A stretch of DNA of 64,000 nucleotides from Chloranthus sessilifolius (lineage: Eukaryota; Streptophyta; Magnoliopsida; Chloranthales; Chloranthaceae): positions 42,710,685 to 42,774,684 of the forward strand of contig CM037598.1 in assembly GCA_021018995.1 (NCBI GenBank), read 5' to 3'. How positions within the stretch are numbered: the stretch's first letter is position 1; every line of letters begins with the position of its first letter. This document shows positions 10,992 through 22,417 of the stretch, one piece after another. The translations under genes and the position numbers were made by a program. Below the pieces are notes generated by a model that worked only from the letters and a program-made list of their open reading frames with translations, was not told the DNA's origin and searched no databases.

Positions 10992-12713
10992 TGTTGAGCA
11001 CTGATTTTTACCATTTTATGCTCGTTAAACCTGGATTTTCCTATTTAATAATTGCATTTTAGTGTTGTTTTGCAGTAAAGAAGAAATTACAGCCTTAGTG
11101 CTGTTTTCCAGTAAAAAGTGCTAATAAGGAGAGTTTTGGAATCAGTCAACAGCTGGGAATGAGGAAGCAAACAGCAGCAGCATTCAAACTTTTGAAAAGC
11201 AACACATGGAAGAGCAATAGTGCAGCCATGTGGTTCTGCACAATAGTACAATCATGGGAGTAGCCATGAGGTCAAAATAGATCCAGAGAAGCTGAACCTC
11301 TTGATGGATTGCTAAACCCCCTCTTGCACCCATCAAAAGCAGCTCCAACATTTCCAAATGTAGCAGCAATTTACTCAAGCTCTTAAGAGCTACAGCAAGG
11401 AAGACTATGCAGACTTAATGCTTACTCCCCAGCCAACCTGTCGATCTTTAGAGCTCTCAATCTCAGCACCTATCAAAGAGTCCAGCTCCCCAAATCAAAT
11501 GCATTTCATCTTGTAGATTTCAGTAAGAGGAGTACCTATTGGGCAATCCATGCATTGCACCATTAGACCTCTCGAAATGCACCCATGCAAGTCTGCATTT
11601 AATTCCATCGAATGCAAGAAGCAGCTGTTTCAGCACCTCTCAAGAACCCCAATGCATTCAGCATCCTATAGAATGGAGTAGCACACTTGACTTGTTTAGA
11701 AGTTGGGTTCAACATCTATTAAATGGAAGTGCACTTGGCTTCAGCATCAACAGCTGCCTGTCTAGTTGCACCAATGTCCATTAAGCTCTCGAGTGGATAC
11801 TCTTTAGCTCCAAGCAGTCCAATCTGTCGAGAAGATAGTGCAGCAAGTTCTTTGAACCTGTTGATAGCAACTACAACTATCCTCACGACTTGAAGAGATA
11901 CCCAACATGTCGACTTGTGCTGCTTACATCCTCTCGAAGAGTGCAACATGAAACCATTGTACCCATCGAGCACTTCAGTGCAGTGCCCGGCCAACTTCTC
12001 TAACAGCAAGCCAACTCCCTGTAGAACCTGACGACCTTATAACCTTTGGCCCCAGCAACTTCTCAAACAGCAGCAATGATCCTCACAACGACACACCTTG
12101 AGCTGCTGCTGTAAATGCATCATGTCGACACCTTCATCTGCCCATTAAATATCCCACATCCTCTCGACCAGCAGCTTGCAATATCTAATCAGTCCTCTCG
12201 AGAACTTCAAGCCACAACTCCAGCAACCTCCCATTGTACCTGTTGACATTTACATGGCACCTACAGGAAACCTCTCGACCAGCATTCAACCTCCCACATC
12301 TGTCTAGCAATCCTATCGAGAAGGGCAACCTGTCGAGCGGCATTTTAAGTGCAGTACAGCCTACCTGTCGAGATCTGAGTTTGCACTTTCAGATCCTGTC
12401 GAACACCAGCCCCATCCCCACGAAGAGACACCTGGAGCTGCTACCTTTTGAATCTCCAACTCCCATCCTCTCAAAATACACCACTACACCGCCTTCAACC
12501 TCTCGACACCTTACCTGAAGCTGACATGGGTCTGAAACCAAGTTGCTGTAATGAACTTCAAATTAGTCCTCAGCCACCTTTCACACGGGGAGGCACATAA
12601 CTCCTTCAAGCTGATCCAGTTCGGGCCCCACCAAACGCCAATGAATTCCAGCTATCCATTTTTAGGGAATATTGCAGTTGCAACCATTTAAAGGAGCACT
12701 TACAAGAGGCCAG
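10992..12713 (+). repeat. Element H 3' LTR, part 1 of 3
   Basis: Starts TGTTGAGCACTG after a polypurine tract; the start resembles solo LTR G (TGTTGAGAACTG) and E (TGATGAGCAGTG). It is cut at 12713 by element C, resumes at 26269, is cut again by element B at 27358, and ends ...CCGCAACA at 39813. Assembled length is about 3.1 kb. The inverted ends TGTTG/CAACA support this three-part model. A possible decayed target duplication of C is GCCAG (12709-12713) versus ACCAA (26269-26273), differing by two G-to-A changes. Confidence 0.7.
11438..12507. repeat. CCTSTCGA motif cluster in LTR H
   Basis: About 18 scattered copies of CTCTCGA or CTGTCGA (for example near 11438, 11570, 11787, 11825, 11932, 12123, 12162, 12196, 12273, 12331, 12366, 12397 and 12501). 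Spacing is irregular (17 to over 100 bp), unlike the phased arrays of the other elements. It may be an older, decayed version of the same kind of array. Confidence 0.6.
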
Positions 12714-13053
12714 TGTTGGTACGCACTTTTTCTGGGTTCCTTTTGGTCCCCGAAAAGAGTGGCCCAATTCTGTCCTAAGCAAACTCTGGCAATGGCGATG
12801 ATGGAGTAATAAATTAGGAAATATTAAATGCTGAAATTAAAGAGGCAAATTTTACCTGAGAAGATGCGATCGCTAGCTGCAGATATTTATCGACACTACA
12901 ACACGTCACTGATCACGCTTTAAGGGGAGCGGGGGCTTATAGGTTGAACTCCTTTACTGAATCATCCATAGGCGAACGTCAGCAGCTGTGGGTTGCCTTT
13001 AGTGTAACTGGTTTGGTTTTCCTATTCTTTTTGGGATTTTATTCAACTTGGTC

Positions 13054-13325
13054 TCGTAATCTTATTGAGAATCTGATTAAGAAAGGGTCTCCTAATTCCA
13101 CTAGGAGTCTAATTTTAAAAAGGTCTTTCGATTCTACTAGAAATCTAATTAATTTAAATATCTTAATTCTATTAGAAATCCAATTAATTAAGTCTCCTAA
13201 TCTTATTAAAAGTCTAATTAATTTAAATGTCTTAATCCTATTAAAAATCTAATTAATTAAGTCTCCTAATCCTACTAGGAGCCTAATTAATTTAAATATC
13301 CTAATTTTAATTTGAAATTGAATTA
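13054..13325. repeat. Minisatellite of about 35 bp, 8 units
   Basis: Eight degenerate units of TCTCCTAATCCTATTAGGAG followed by TCTAATTAATTTAAA, starting near 13054, 13089, 13124, 13162, 13194, 13231, 13263 and 13300. The first half of the unit is nearly self-complementary (CTCCTA...TAGGAG). It lies in the transcribed part of the C LTR if the TATA at 14056-14063 is used. Confidence 0.75.
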
Positions 13326-14055
13326 ATTTAGAAAAAAGGGGTTTGGGCCTGCTATGCTAAGGAGGATTGGCCCCGTTCCCGGGCACCCTCAGTAAGCTCC
13401 CTTGGGCAAATCGGATGACTAAAATTGAGAATAGACTGAATTTTTGGACCATGAAATAGTGTTTTGGACTTTTGACAGTTGATTTCGGAATGATAAATAT
13501 GAATTAAATTGTAAACCTAGAATTATAAGATTAAAACTATATTTAGAATTTTTTAGAAATATTAAAATAAGAAACTAAAATTAAGACTAAATTTTTAAGA
13601 CCGAATTCGGGTCTGAAATCGAGAAATCAGGCCGTATTATTAAGGACTGGTTCTAAATCGAAGGATTAGAACTAGAGATTAATGATAGGACTATAAATCG
13701 AGATTTTAGAACCGAATTAAGTCTAAGATTAGTATAGTGGACCGATAGATTAAGGACTGGTTCTAGAAACAGAGAACTAGAACCAGATATATGGAATTTT
13801 GGTCTGAATGGGGTGCTACGGTCTAAACTGAAAATAAAAATTAATAGAACTCCTAGATCTAGAGATTAGAAGCTATGGTTGCGAATTAAAAGATTAAATC
13901 CTTACCTAGGGTCGGGGGCTGCAGAGATAAATCTCGAAACCATGATTAAGATGCTCTATGGGTTGATTCTCTGAGTTTTCTGGTTTCCGAATCCCAAAAA
14001 AATTTGTTCTCTCTCGAAAAATTGCCAGCCTCCTCTCTCTTTTCGAGAAAAAAAA

Positions 14056-14063
14056 CTTTTATA
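14056..14063 (-). promoter_or_regulatory. TATA-box candidate in LTR C
   Basis: The minus strand reads AACCTATAAAAGTTT, about 650 bp into the LTR. The GCGC quartets and hairpins lie upstream of it in the sense direction. The 5' LTR copy (25681-26268) lacks this region. Confidence 0.5.
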
Positions 14064-14094
14064 GGTTTTCCTTCAATTATGTGCCCTATTTCAG

Positions 14095-14487
14095 GCGTTT
14101 AATTAAATTATGCATCAATTTTCTGGCGCTTAATCGCTTTGAGTCGATCACCGACTCAGTGAGCGATCGGCTGACTTGCTCAGCGAGTTTCCCAGTCCTA
14201 ATAAAATTAGGGCTAATTGTGCGCATAATGGCAATTGCGCAATCTAATTAAGCGTTTAGTCATAAGCGCTTAATCAAGGGAACTTAAGGGTTAAGGGTAA
14301 TGAGACTAGGTCAGGTGTAGGCCAATTGCGCGTTGGTTTTGTGGCGCTCAATCTGATCGCGCGTCTGATTTTAGGCGCGTGATCGAGTCTCGAACAAGTC
14401 TGAGAAAGGATGTTTGGTCTGAAAGGGGGACTGACTGCGCGTTTGTGGTATCGCGCGCAATCAAATTACGCGTGGGGTTTCAAGCGC
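14095..14487. repeat. GCGC quartet array in LTR C
   Basis: GCGC cores embedded in GCGCTTAAT or ATTGCGCAA words occur in groups of four: 14221, 14237, 14252, 14266; 14328, 14344, 14359, 14375; and 14437, 14453, 14469 (CGCG), 14484. Spacing within groups is 14-18 bp, about 1.5 helical turns. A looser pair lies at 14095 and 14126. The 5' copy keeps most sites. Similar GCGC words recur in the 3' noncoding part (15258-17330). Confidence 0.75.
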
Positions 14488-14531
14488 TTAATGCAAGGTT
14501 GTCCGGGTCTGGTCTCTAGAATGAAATGCAA

Positions 14532-14674
14532 GACTATTGTTTCAGTCTGCATTCTGACTATATATTATTGTTTCAGTATATAGTTTTCCCACGTCCGGAT
14601 TTGAGCCACAAAGCTATTGTTTCAGCCATGTACTATTGTTTCAGTGCATGATTTCCATATCATGCACTGAAACA
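14532..14674. repeat. Constant-loop hairpins around ATTGTTTC in LTR C
   Basis: ATTGTTTC occurs at 14536-14543, 14567-14574, 14616-14623 and 14635-14642. Each is flanked by a different inverted repeat, so the loop is constant and the stem varies: AGACT/AGTCT, CTATATATT/AGTATATAG, GCT/AGC and CATGTACT/AGTGCATG. In addition TGTTTCAGTGCATGAT (14637-14652) is a perfect 16-bp inverted match to 14659-14674. The other LTR (26056-26179) keeps four hairpins, one with a perfect 11-bp stem. Confidence 0.8.
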
Positions 14675-15257
14675 AAACATATTTCAAGAAGGAAAAATAG
14701 GGGCGTCTACAGATGCTCCTCTTCAACGCGCTCTTACAAAGTAAGAACACGTCAAAGAAGTAGACACCCTTCATTCAAGGTGTCTTCTCGTTTCTCTTGG
14801 GAATTCACAAATGTTAATTGGTGATGCTGACATGACATGTTTTGCTTTCTTATCTATCAGTGCAAGCAAAAATGAAGCATTTGAAGGGCAAATGGTAGCT
14901 GTTGAAGGGCACATTCCGGGTTTGTGGGTGCATGGTGCATCCCGTCACATGGCGCGAGCTAACAAAGGGATTTTACGCAATCGAGGTACCAGGGCGTCAA
15001 TCAAATGTCCAAAATAAGGTCCAAGGACCGATAATAAAAGAAGAGATAAATATCTTATAATGTCGAAGGCTTTTGTTAGTCATGTCAGACTGAGTACATC
15101 ATTGCTCACACCAATGCGCGTTAGGCATTCCTTTTTTAATAGGCATTTGTAAATTCTTAGGTTGAATATATCCAATGTTCAATTTCCCAGGGGAATAATT
15201 GGTCAATTAGGGCTAGTAATTAAAGTGTGTTTTTGTTTTTTTAGGAGGTATGCTCAA

Positions 15258-15560
15258 TTGAATTCTGCGCAGTGGCGTGTGCGCTTGATCCATTTGGAGT
15301 TCGGAGGTCAGTAAATTGGGAATTTTAATGCTAATGTGTCTAAACTAATGATTCTACGTAGTGGAGTGTGCGCTTGATCCAATTCTGCACAGTGGGATAT
15401 GCGCTTGATTGTAAGTTCAGGCGTTGGTCTGCAAATTGGGTAGTCTAGGTTGGGTATTCTAGTCCTAATGTGTCTGAACCAATGATTCTGCATAGTGGAG
15501 TATGCGCTTAATCCAATTCTACGCAATGGAATATGTGCTCGATTGCAAGTTCAGGCGGTC
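15258..15560. repeat. Tandem repeat of about 130 bp
   Basis: Two and a half copies of a unit beginning ATTCTGCGCAGTGG and including TGTGCGCTTGATCC and TTCAGGCG, starting near 15260, 15348 and 15481. Each unit holds two GCGC-type words, so it may be derived from the same motif family as the LTR quartets of element C. Confidence 0.7.
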
Positions 15561-16143
15561 TTAGGAGTTAAAGGTCAGGTTTAAGTATAATTTATTATGC
15601 GCGGGTGATGGGGCACTTAATCAAAAATTTTGGTATTTAAAGAAAGGTTTCTTAAAGAAAGGTGAGTTGGGTCTATTTATTTTATTGCTTTGTTCTTCTT
15701 TTCTTCTTTTTTTGGTTGTTTTTTTTTTCTTTTGAAGTAAGATATTTTGTTTTTGTGAAATATAAAGGTTTTTTTTTTTTTTTTGAAATAAAGAGGTTTT
15801 GAGATTTTAACTTAAGATAATTCGATGGTAAAACAGTAAAAAACGTGGCTTCCAAGACGTCGTTGAGCAGATCCACCGATACTGGATTTGTGGACCCAAC
15901 CGTTATTGTAGTTGTCAAGACGACACTTGGTATGCCGAATACTACATCTAACCTTCTCGATGAATACTGATGATCATCTCTTATGGAAGGACTACAGTGA
16001 CTCACGAATTGAGAGAGACGAGTTTTGAAAACATTTGATTTAATCATAGCTAACTATATTTATAGGCAATATCGAGTAATTAAAAAAAGTGGATAGTACT
16101 TACCTGAGGGTGATACTTACCTATATCGGTGGTGTTGTAGTGT

Positions 16144-16885
16144 CGCGATGGGACTTCACGGTTATTGCTGTGATGCAGTGTTCTCGGTGTGATGTCATGA
16201 CTGAACTTTTGGAGATTTTTTCTCTTTAGGCCTACCGTGGCAGGGCTTGGAGGTTGTGATGTAATATCTTGGGAGAAATAACGTCGTGATGGGACTTGAG
16301 GGTTGATTCGGAAGAGAGAGAGAGAGAGTTTGTTGCCTTAGCAATGGGACATGACTGAGCTTTCCCTCTTTTCGTTATATGGTGTGGCATGCACTGCCCA
16401 AGCCTTCTTCCGTTTTCAGGTAGTGAGGTTTGCGATGGGACGTCAGCTGGATGTAGTTAGCGATGGGACATTGGTAAGATGTTATTTGCATGATGGAACG
16501 TTGTTGTCTTTCTTTGGTGAATCTTGAGTTACGGAAGAAACCGTGTTGCATTGTGATTGATTTCATTTTTGGGCAGTTTGTTTTCGGCTTTTCGTGACGG
16601 TGTTATGAGGGTATGGCTAATTTATTGCGATGGGATTGGGTATTGAGGTGACATAGCGTGTGTGCCTGTTATCGCAGTGGGGTCTTCCTTCTTTGGTGGG
16701 GTCATGAGAGCATTGTGGTAAGGGGCGTGTGTCTTGCCACGAGGGGATTAAGGGGTGATTGACGCTATAGGACGGGTGAGTATGTCTTTTTTTCCTTTCT
16801 CTTTTTTGGGACAGCCTTTGAGGCTACGCGATGGGACAAAAGGGTGTGACCACGACGTGATAAAAGAATCTTAGCCGCGATGGGA
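16144..16885. repeat. Dispersed GCGATGGGAC repeats
   Basis: About nine copies of GCGATGGGAC or close variants (near 16145, 16282, 16341, 16433, 16460, 16629, 16829 and 16878), often followed by TT or AT. Spacing is irregular. They do not lie in a coding frame. Confidence 0.65.
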
Positions 16886-19800
16886 CAAAAGGGTCATGAG
16901 GGAATAAATTTCATCCAAAATTAGGTATTACGCGCCAGTTTTCAAGCACTCAATAAGATTGCACGCTTGTGTTCAGGCGTGCGATCTCAGACTTGACAGG
17001 TCATTTATGCGTGGGTGTGTGTGCGTGTATTTGGATTATGCGCTATGGTCCATGCACGTGATTGAGGCGTCACCTGATCATCGTACAGTAACATATAGTC
17101 AATGTACAAGTGACCTTTCGTAGTGTGCGTATACAGTGTGTCATTTGATTGGTTTGTGCGGCCCATGGACTGTGCATGATCGGAGCGTCATGCAGATGGC
17201 GCGGGCGATGGTTTAATTGCGCGCTCGGGTCAGAGCTTGTATTTCAAATTGTGTGCCACTTGAGTGGCGCGTGATCTAATTAAGTGCATGTGTCCTAGCG
17301 CATGATTGAGTCTGTACTCTATATATGCGAAAGAACTTTTATTTGTTTTTTCATTCTGATTTAGTCTCGAGTTTTGACCTTTTTGTGTATTTTTTGTTCT
17401 GAAGCTCGTGTTTTAATAATATCGAGCGATCTAACAGTCCGATTGGGATGTCGTTTCTTCCTATATTCATTATTTTGCATGATCTTCGTCCCAAGGTGAT
17501 GCTCGTGGATAGCGTTATTCTGGGAATGGGCGGCATTGGGAATGAGTGCGCTTGTCTTGACATCGATCCTTTTTAAGGAGCAGTGAAGGCAGCATTGAAG
17601 CGATGGCGGTGGAGGAGGCGAAGATGGTGGAAGAGCAGGAGTAAAAAGTGGCGGGATGTGTTTCCCAACCAATCCTTCCTGAAGCCTCCGATTGGATGCT
17701 CCGAGTAAAATTTGCTCCTTGCTTCGTTTCAGTTTTGAACCCAGTCTTCGTTTTGAGTTGTAGGTTAAAGTTTTAGGTTTTCATTTTGAGTTGTATATTC
17801 AGGAGGTATACCTCCGATGATATTGTGTAAAAAAAGTTTATTAAATGAAAGGTTATTTTATTTATTATGTTTGCTTTACTCCTTTAATTTTGTGATCGGT
17901 TAACTTTTATTGTCATGATGAAGGAATGAGTCCTGCGTTTAGGATTAAGGTTTGTTTGTTTTGTTCTTATGTTTGAATTTAGGATGGCACTTGTTAGATA
18001 GGTATAAATTTGGATTTAATTTTGTAAATGTTCTAGATGAGTGTTAGATGTTTTAATCCTATTGGTTCATCTATTTTTGAGTGGATTGGTGTTTCATAGG
18101 GGGTTAAGCGTTGTATGATCATTGGCTCATCTATGTTTGCCATAGATTTAATTAGATGGAGGATATTTGTGAGGGGAGGGTGACACTTGTTATTTTGTGA
18201 TTTAGGAGGTGTATGCTATCAATAGAGGCTAAGGGGCTTGGTTTTGTTTTGAATTTTGTTTCTAAACTTAGGATTTAAAAGTTTGGGGCATTTTTAGTTT
18301 CTAATATATTTTCTTCCTTTTTTATTTTCCATCCCGGGTATTAAATCCTAAGAGGTTTGTAACTATTTTTTTTTTTTTCTTTATTGCTGAGAATGAGCGA
18401 TATTTTTCTCTTATTGTGTTTATTTCATTTATGTTTGTTTATGTTTGTCGTTGTATGTTACGTTAGAGGGGGAATGGGTAGTATTAGAGTATGGTGTTTA
18501 TTTTCGAGTGTATCTCTGTTGTTCTGTTTCAGGTGTTCGTTTTGGGGTCCCATGGCAGAAAAGTAAGAACTAAAATTTTTTTTTTTTAAATGCCCCAGTT
18601 TGGGGTATTCAAGGTGGGGAAGCAAGAACTAAATTGAAAAAATTTAAAAATATCCCAGTTTGGGGTATCGGTCTTGTGACCTGAGTATCGCCACCAAGGT
18701 GCTAGCGCTCTTAAAAAAAATGCCCCAGTGTCAAGTGAGAGTGGGACTTTCATCGACCTCACAGATGTCCTGGAGTGTATTAGTAATGATCCCATGTTGG
18801 GAAGTAGTCCGATTATTTTGGCCACATGGCTGGCTTGATTTTGGTAAGTGCTGAGCAATCATTATGTATTGTATTTTTCAACAAGGATTGAGGGGAATGG
18901 TAGAGAAATAGTGATTGTATCACTTGTCATTCGAGAGTTTTCGATTTTATTCTTAAAGAGATTTTGAAAATCATTTGACTCATTGTCTGAAAAGAAAATA
19001 AAGGTGAAGAGGAGGTAAGGTTTATTGATCTGAGGGTAGCTTCTTATTCAACCAAATTTTGAAATAGTAGTCAACTACTTTCTTCTCGGGCGAATAATGC
19101 GATGATATAACTGAGCTCTCCGTCATGGTCCAGTACCATCAAAGTCTCAAATTCCATAGTTAGCAGGAGTTTTGTCCTCCTCCCACCACCGTATGATGAT
19201 ATCTAATAGTGTGAAGATATTAGGGAGGCCCTCGCAGTTTGCTTATACTTTCCTAATAAGATTACCAGGAATGCCCTCACAATTTGCTTATGCTTCCCTG
19301 AATTCATTGACTATTCATTCATCGTATAGCTCTCGCTCGATTGTGTTTCTTTTCTATATATTTTTTTGAAACAACCTACTAACGCAAGAATTGTGAGGTT
19401 TGATGGAACATTACATTTTTATTTTTTCTGCTCTAACATCGACTCCAATGGCTAGGAGGTTGTACGAGAATCCAAAGTTTCCTATATTTCAAAAAGAGAG
19501 TTTCATGATCCACTGGCCCTTTCGATCAACTTGCCCAAATAGGAGGGTGGTCAATGAGTCAGATGATACCCAAAATAGTTATAAAAATAATGACCTACGA
19601 CTGGCGAATACCTTGTGATGACTGTGAGGATGATAGGTATATAGGTATGTTTGTTTAGGCTAGGAGACATGATGGTCATTGAGTTATGACTCCAAGGGTC
19701 AGAAAATCCTTCCCCTGTGGCTGTTTCCTAGGCATGTTGCCAAGATAATATAAGTAGTTCTCTTATGGGTTTGATTTCCTCCAGGTGAGGTGGTTGTATA

Positions 19801-20081
19801 GGCACTTTTTCCTTAGCACTAGCTCCCCGACTTCAAGTTCTTAGTCGAGTATTAGTTTGAAGGGTTTGGGGCATAGAAAAGTATTTTTGTTTTCAAATAT
19901 TTATGTTTTGGGCATTTATACTTTTAGTTTTTTTTTTATACTTTTCTATATTTTTATTTTTTTCGTATTAATTTTTTGTTATTACTATTGTGTTACAGTA
20001 CAGCATCAGTTCCTTAGGCAGGGGATTGAGTCAGGAAGTCCGCTTGGTGCGACATGTTGGATGGTCAAAGTGACCGTTTGA

Positions 20082-22156
20082 TTAGATAATATTATTTCGG
20101 GGTCCTCGATCCCTTTCAATCTGATTAATCTGGGATGAGAGTGAGGTTATGTTCAGGTTTGTGCTTTGGGTGGTATAGGGTTTATCAAAATAAGTGTGGT
20201 GTCGTTTGATTTCTTCCTTCGATAGGTCTTTAGTGTCCGGGGTCTCCTTATCGGGAGGGACCTTCATTTGTTTTTCGACGGAGTGAGGCATCTCGTAGAG
20301 ATGAAGCATAGAGTTGTTAAAGAGTTCTTCGGGGTCATTTGCGGGTGGTTGAAAAGTTGTTTACGAGTGAAGTTGGAGTGGAAACTGTTGAGAGGGACGG
20401 TAGTATTGTAAAGGTAGTGATAAGATAAGGCAGAGGTAGAGTAGGAAGAGGAGACACGAAGGTGTAGGCCAAGGTTGACCTTTCCTACGTGTGGGGCGGT
20501 TCAGTTTTGTGTGATTACGCTTGTTTGGTTTGATTCGCACTTTGGGTTTATCGTGAGGTTGTTTTAAAGTTTTATTTATAATTTTTCGAGGAGGTTGGCT
20601 ATCAGAAGTTTGACATAGTAGTTTTGTCACCGATTGGGGTTCGATGAAGGTTTTGATTATGAGGTCCACAGAGATTTGGATTTGATGATTAGAAGCGATT
20701 TTAGTTGTGACGTTGATTTAATGTTTTGATGGGATTTGAGGTATGTTGATTTGGATGGTGATTGGTGTCATAAGATTTAAGTTTGGTTTGATTTTGAAAG
20801 TGGGAGCAATGATCAACTCCTTGATAGGTTTTGTGGTAGGCTCAAAGATGAGTGGGGTTGGCGTTGTAGGAATAGATTCGGTTTTAGTACCAGGTTCGTG
20901 TTTGATAACAGGCTCAAGTTCAATGATGGGTTCAAGTTTGATGATGGGCTTGTGTTCGGTGATTGGTTTAGGTTCGACAGTAGGTTCAGGTTCGACTATG
21001 GGTTCAGATTTGATGGCGGGTTCGCCTTTCATGGTGGGTTCGAGCTTGTGGATGGGTGCTGGGTCGTTGATAGGTTCGAGTCTAGGTTCGAAGATTGGTT
21101 TATGTTCGATGATCGGTTTGGTTTCGTGTCTGATGACAGGTTCAAGTTTGATCATGGGTTCAGGTTCGTTGATAGATTCATGTTTGAGGATAGGTTTAGG
21201 TTTGATAATAGATTTAGATTCAATAATAGGTTTAGTTTTGATAGTAGGTTTAGGTTTGATGCTAAGTTTAGGTTTAGGTTTGATGATAAGTTTAGGTATG
21301 ATAATAGGTTTGAGTTTGGGGTTCAGTTTCGTGGTCGGTGGAACGGTAAGTTCAATAGTGGGTTTAAGTTCTTGTTTCAGAGTTGAGGGGATGATAAGTT
21401 CTGTGGCGAATTTTGTAGGGGTTGATCCATGAGTTGGTTTTGATGTCGGTTTAGTGATTGACTCTGAAGTAAGTGAAATGGGTGGTTCGGAGGTATGTTT
21501 GGTAACAAATTCAGGTTCGAGATCTTGTTCTGAAGTTGGTGAGGTGGTAGTGAGTTTAGCTTCCAAAGTGGGTGTAGAAGTTGATTCGAGAGTTGATTCT
21601 GAGGTTAGTGGGGTGATGTGCTTGTTGTTGAGTTCAAGTTTTAAAGCAGGTGTAGGGATTGATTCAGGGACTTGTTTTGAGATAGGTGGGGCAATGTGTT
21701 TGAAAATGAGTTTGGGTTTAGGGGTTAGTTTTGGAGTTGATTTGGAAGGGAGAGGGCTAGTGATTTTGGGGGTACATTGGATTACGGGTTTGGATTTAGA
21801 GTGTAGTTTTGTGATTGGTTTAAGTATGAATGGCGTCGTATAATACTGATTTATTGGTTCGAAAGCTACTCCTAGAGTCAGCACGTGAGTTTGTTCGGGG
21901 GTAGTTTGCGTCATTTGTTTAGGTGTCTACTCAGAGAATGTGGGGGTTGATTTGTTTGTTGGAAGGTTATTGGATTTAAGGGTAGGTTGAGTTGGCTCAG
22001 AGATAAGCGCGTTGAGCTCGATGATGAGTTTGGTGATGGGCTGAGTTAGCTTAGGGGTGGAGTCGGTGACATGTTGGATTTTAGTGATCTTGGTAATCGG
22101 TTCAGGGCGAAAGGTAACTTCGCGTTTATAGGTGTGTGGGATAGTGTCGGTTGGTT
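20082..22156 (-). pseudogene. C-terminal repetitive part of the element C gag-like frame
   Basis: A long minus-strand frame (about 400 codons at 20718-21914, with extensions either side) encodes a low-complexity chain rich in Pro, Lys, Glu, Thr and Ile. It has repeated units of the type EPIIKPEP, PKPIIEH and TSE(S/Q)TLE. It looks like a tandemly expanded linker rather than an enzyme; no zinc knuckle, protease or RT motif is seen. It continues the gag core found at 24022-25502, from which it is separated by solo LTR G. The last part (20082-20309, for example HTYFDKPYTTQSTN) ends at a stop next to noncoding DNA. The plus-strand Gly/Ser-rich frames here are its complement and are not counted. 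Confidence 0.55.
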
Positions 22157-22417
22157 GTAAGTGTTGAGAACTGGAAAATACCATTTTTCACCCCTTAATC
22201 TGGGCCTTGATAGACCCTTAAGAGAACTAAATAAGTGTTTTAAGTGCTTATGTTGCAGCTAACAATAAAGACGGGCTTAACCATAAAAGCAGCTTAAAAG
22301 TGCCAATAAGATGACAATCCATGTCAATCCAAAGGAAGAAAGTGAAGAAACAACCTCATCAGCTGTTGAAAGGTCTGAATAGAAGAAGCAAAGACTTGGA
22401 AGAGAAGTATGGAACAA

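Larger units (their letters stand above)
12714..14711 (-). repeat. 3' LTR of element C
   Basis: On the minus strand it starts TGTAGACGCCCC at 14711 and ends ...GCGTACCAACA at 12714. Positions about 14090-14711 match the 5' copy at 25681-26268. The lower 1.4 kb has no match there, because the 5' copy appears truncated. It holds a TATA candidate (14056-14063), a 35-bp minisatellite, GCGC quartets and constant-loop hairpins. Confidence 0.65.
14712..20081 (-). other. 3' noncoding region of element C
   Basis: About 5.4 kb with no frame I can assign. It contains a ~130-bp tandem unit (15258-15560), GCGATGGGAC repeats (16144-16885), further GCGC words (16920-17330), T-rich tracts (15690-15790, 18360-18390, 19920-19990), and two copies of a CCCCAGTTTGGGGTAT block (18593-18670). 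Short minus-strand frames at 18586-18858 and 19100-19850 have no recognisable motif. On the minus strand the purine-rich stretch next to the 3' LTR (complement of 14712-14725) is a likely polypurine tract. Confidence 0.5.

Noticed and set aside
12234-12518. Plus-strand 94-codon Pro/Ser-rich frame
   Set aside because: It lies in LTR H within the CTSTCGA cluster; its length and composition are explained by the repeated words, not by a gene.
15690-15790. Poly-T/A tract as the tail of a LINE or SINE
   Set aside because: No endonuclease or RT of LINE type and no RNA polymerase III boxes are seen next to it.
18384-18566. Small hydrophobic plus-strand frame that could be a membrane peptide
   Set aside because: T-rich noncoding sequence of element C; no conservation, start context or neighbouring gene supports it.
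20743-21432. Plus-strand frames rich in Gly, Ser and Phe-Asp repeats
   Set aside because: They are the complement of the minus-strand gag tail of element C and have no independent support.
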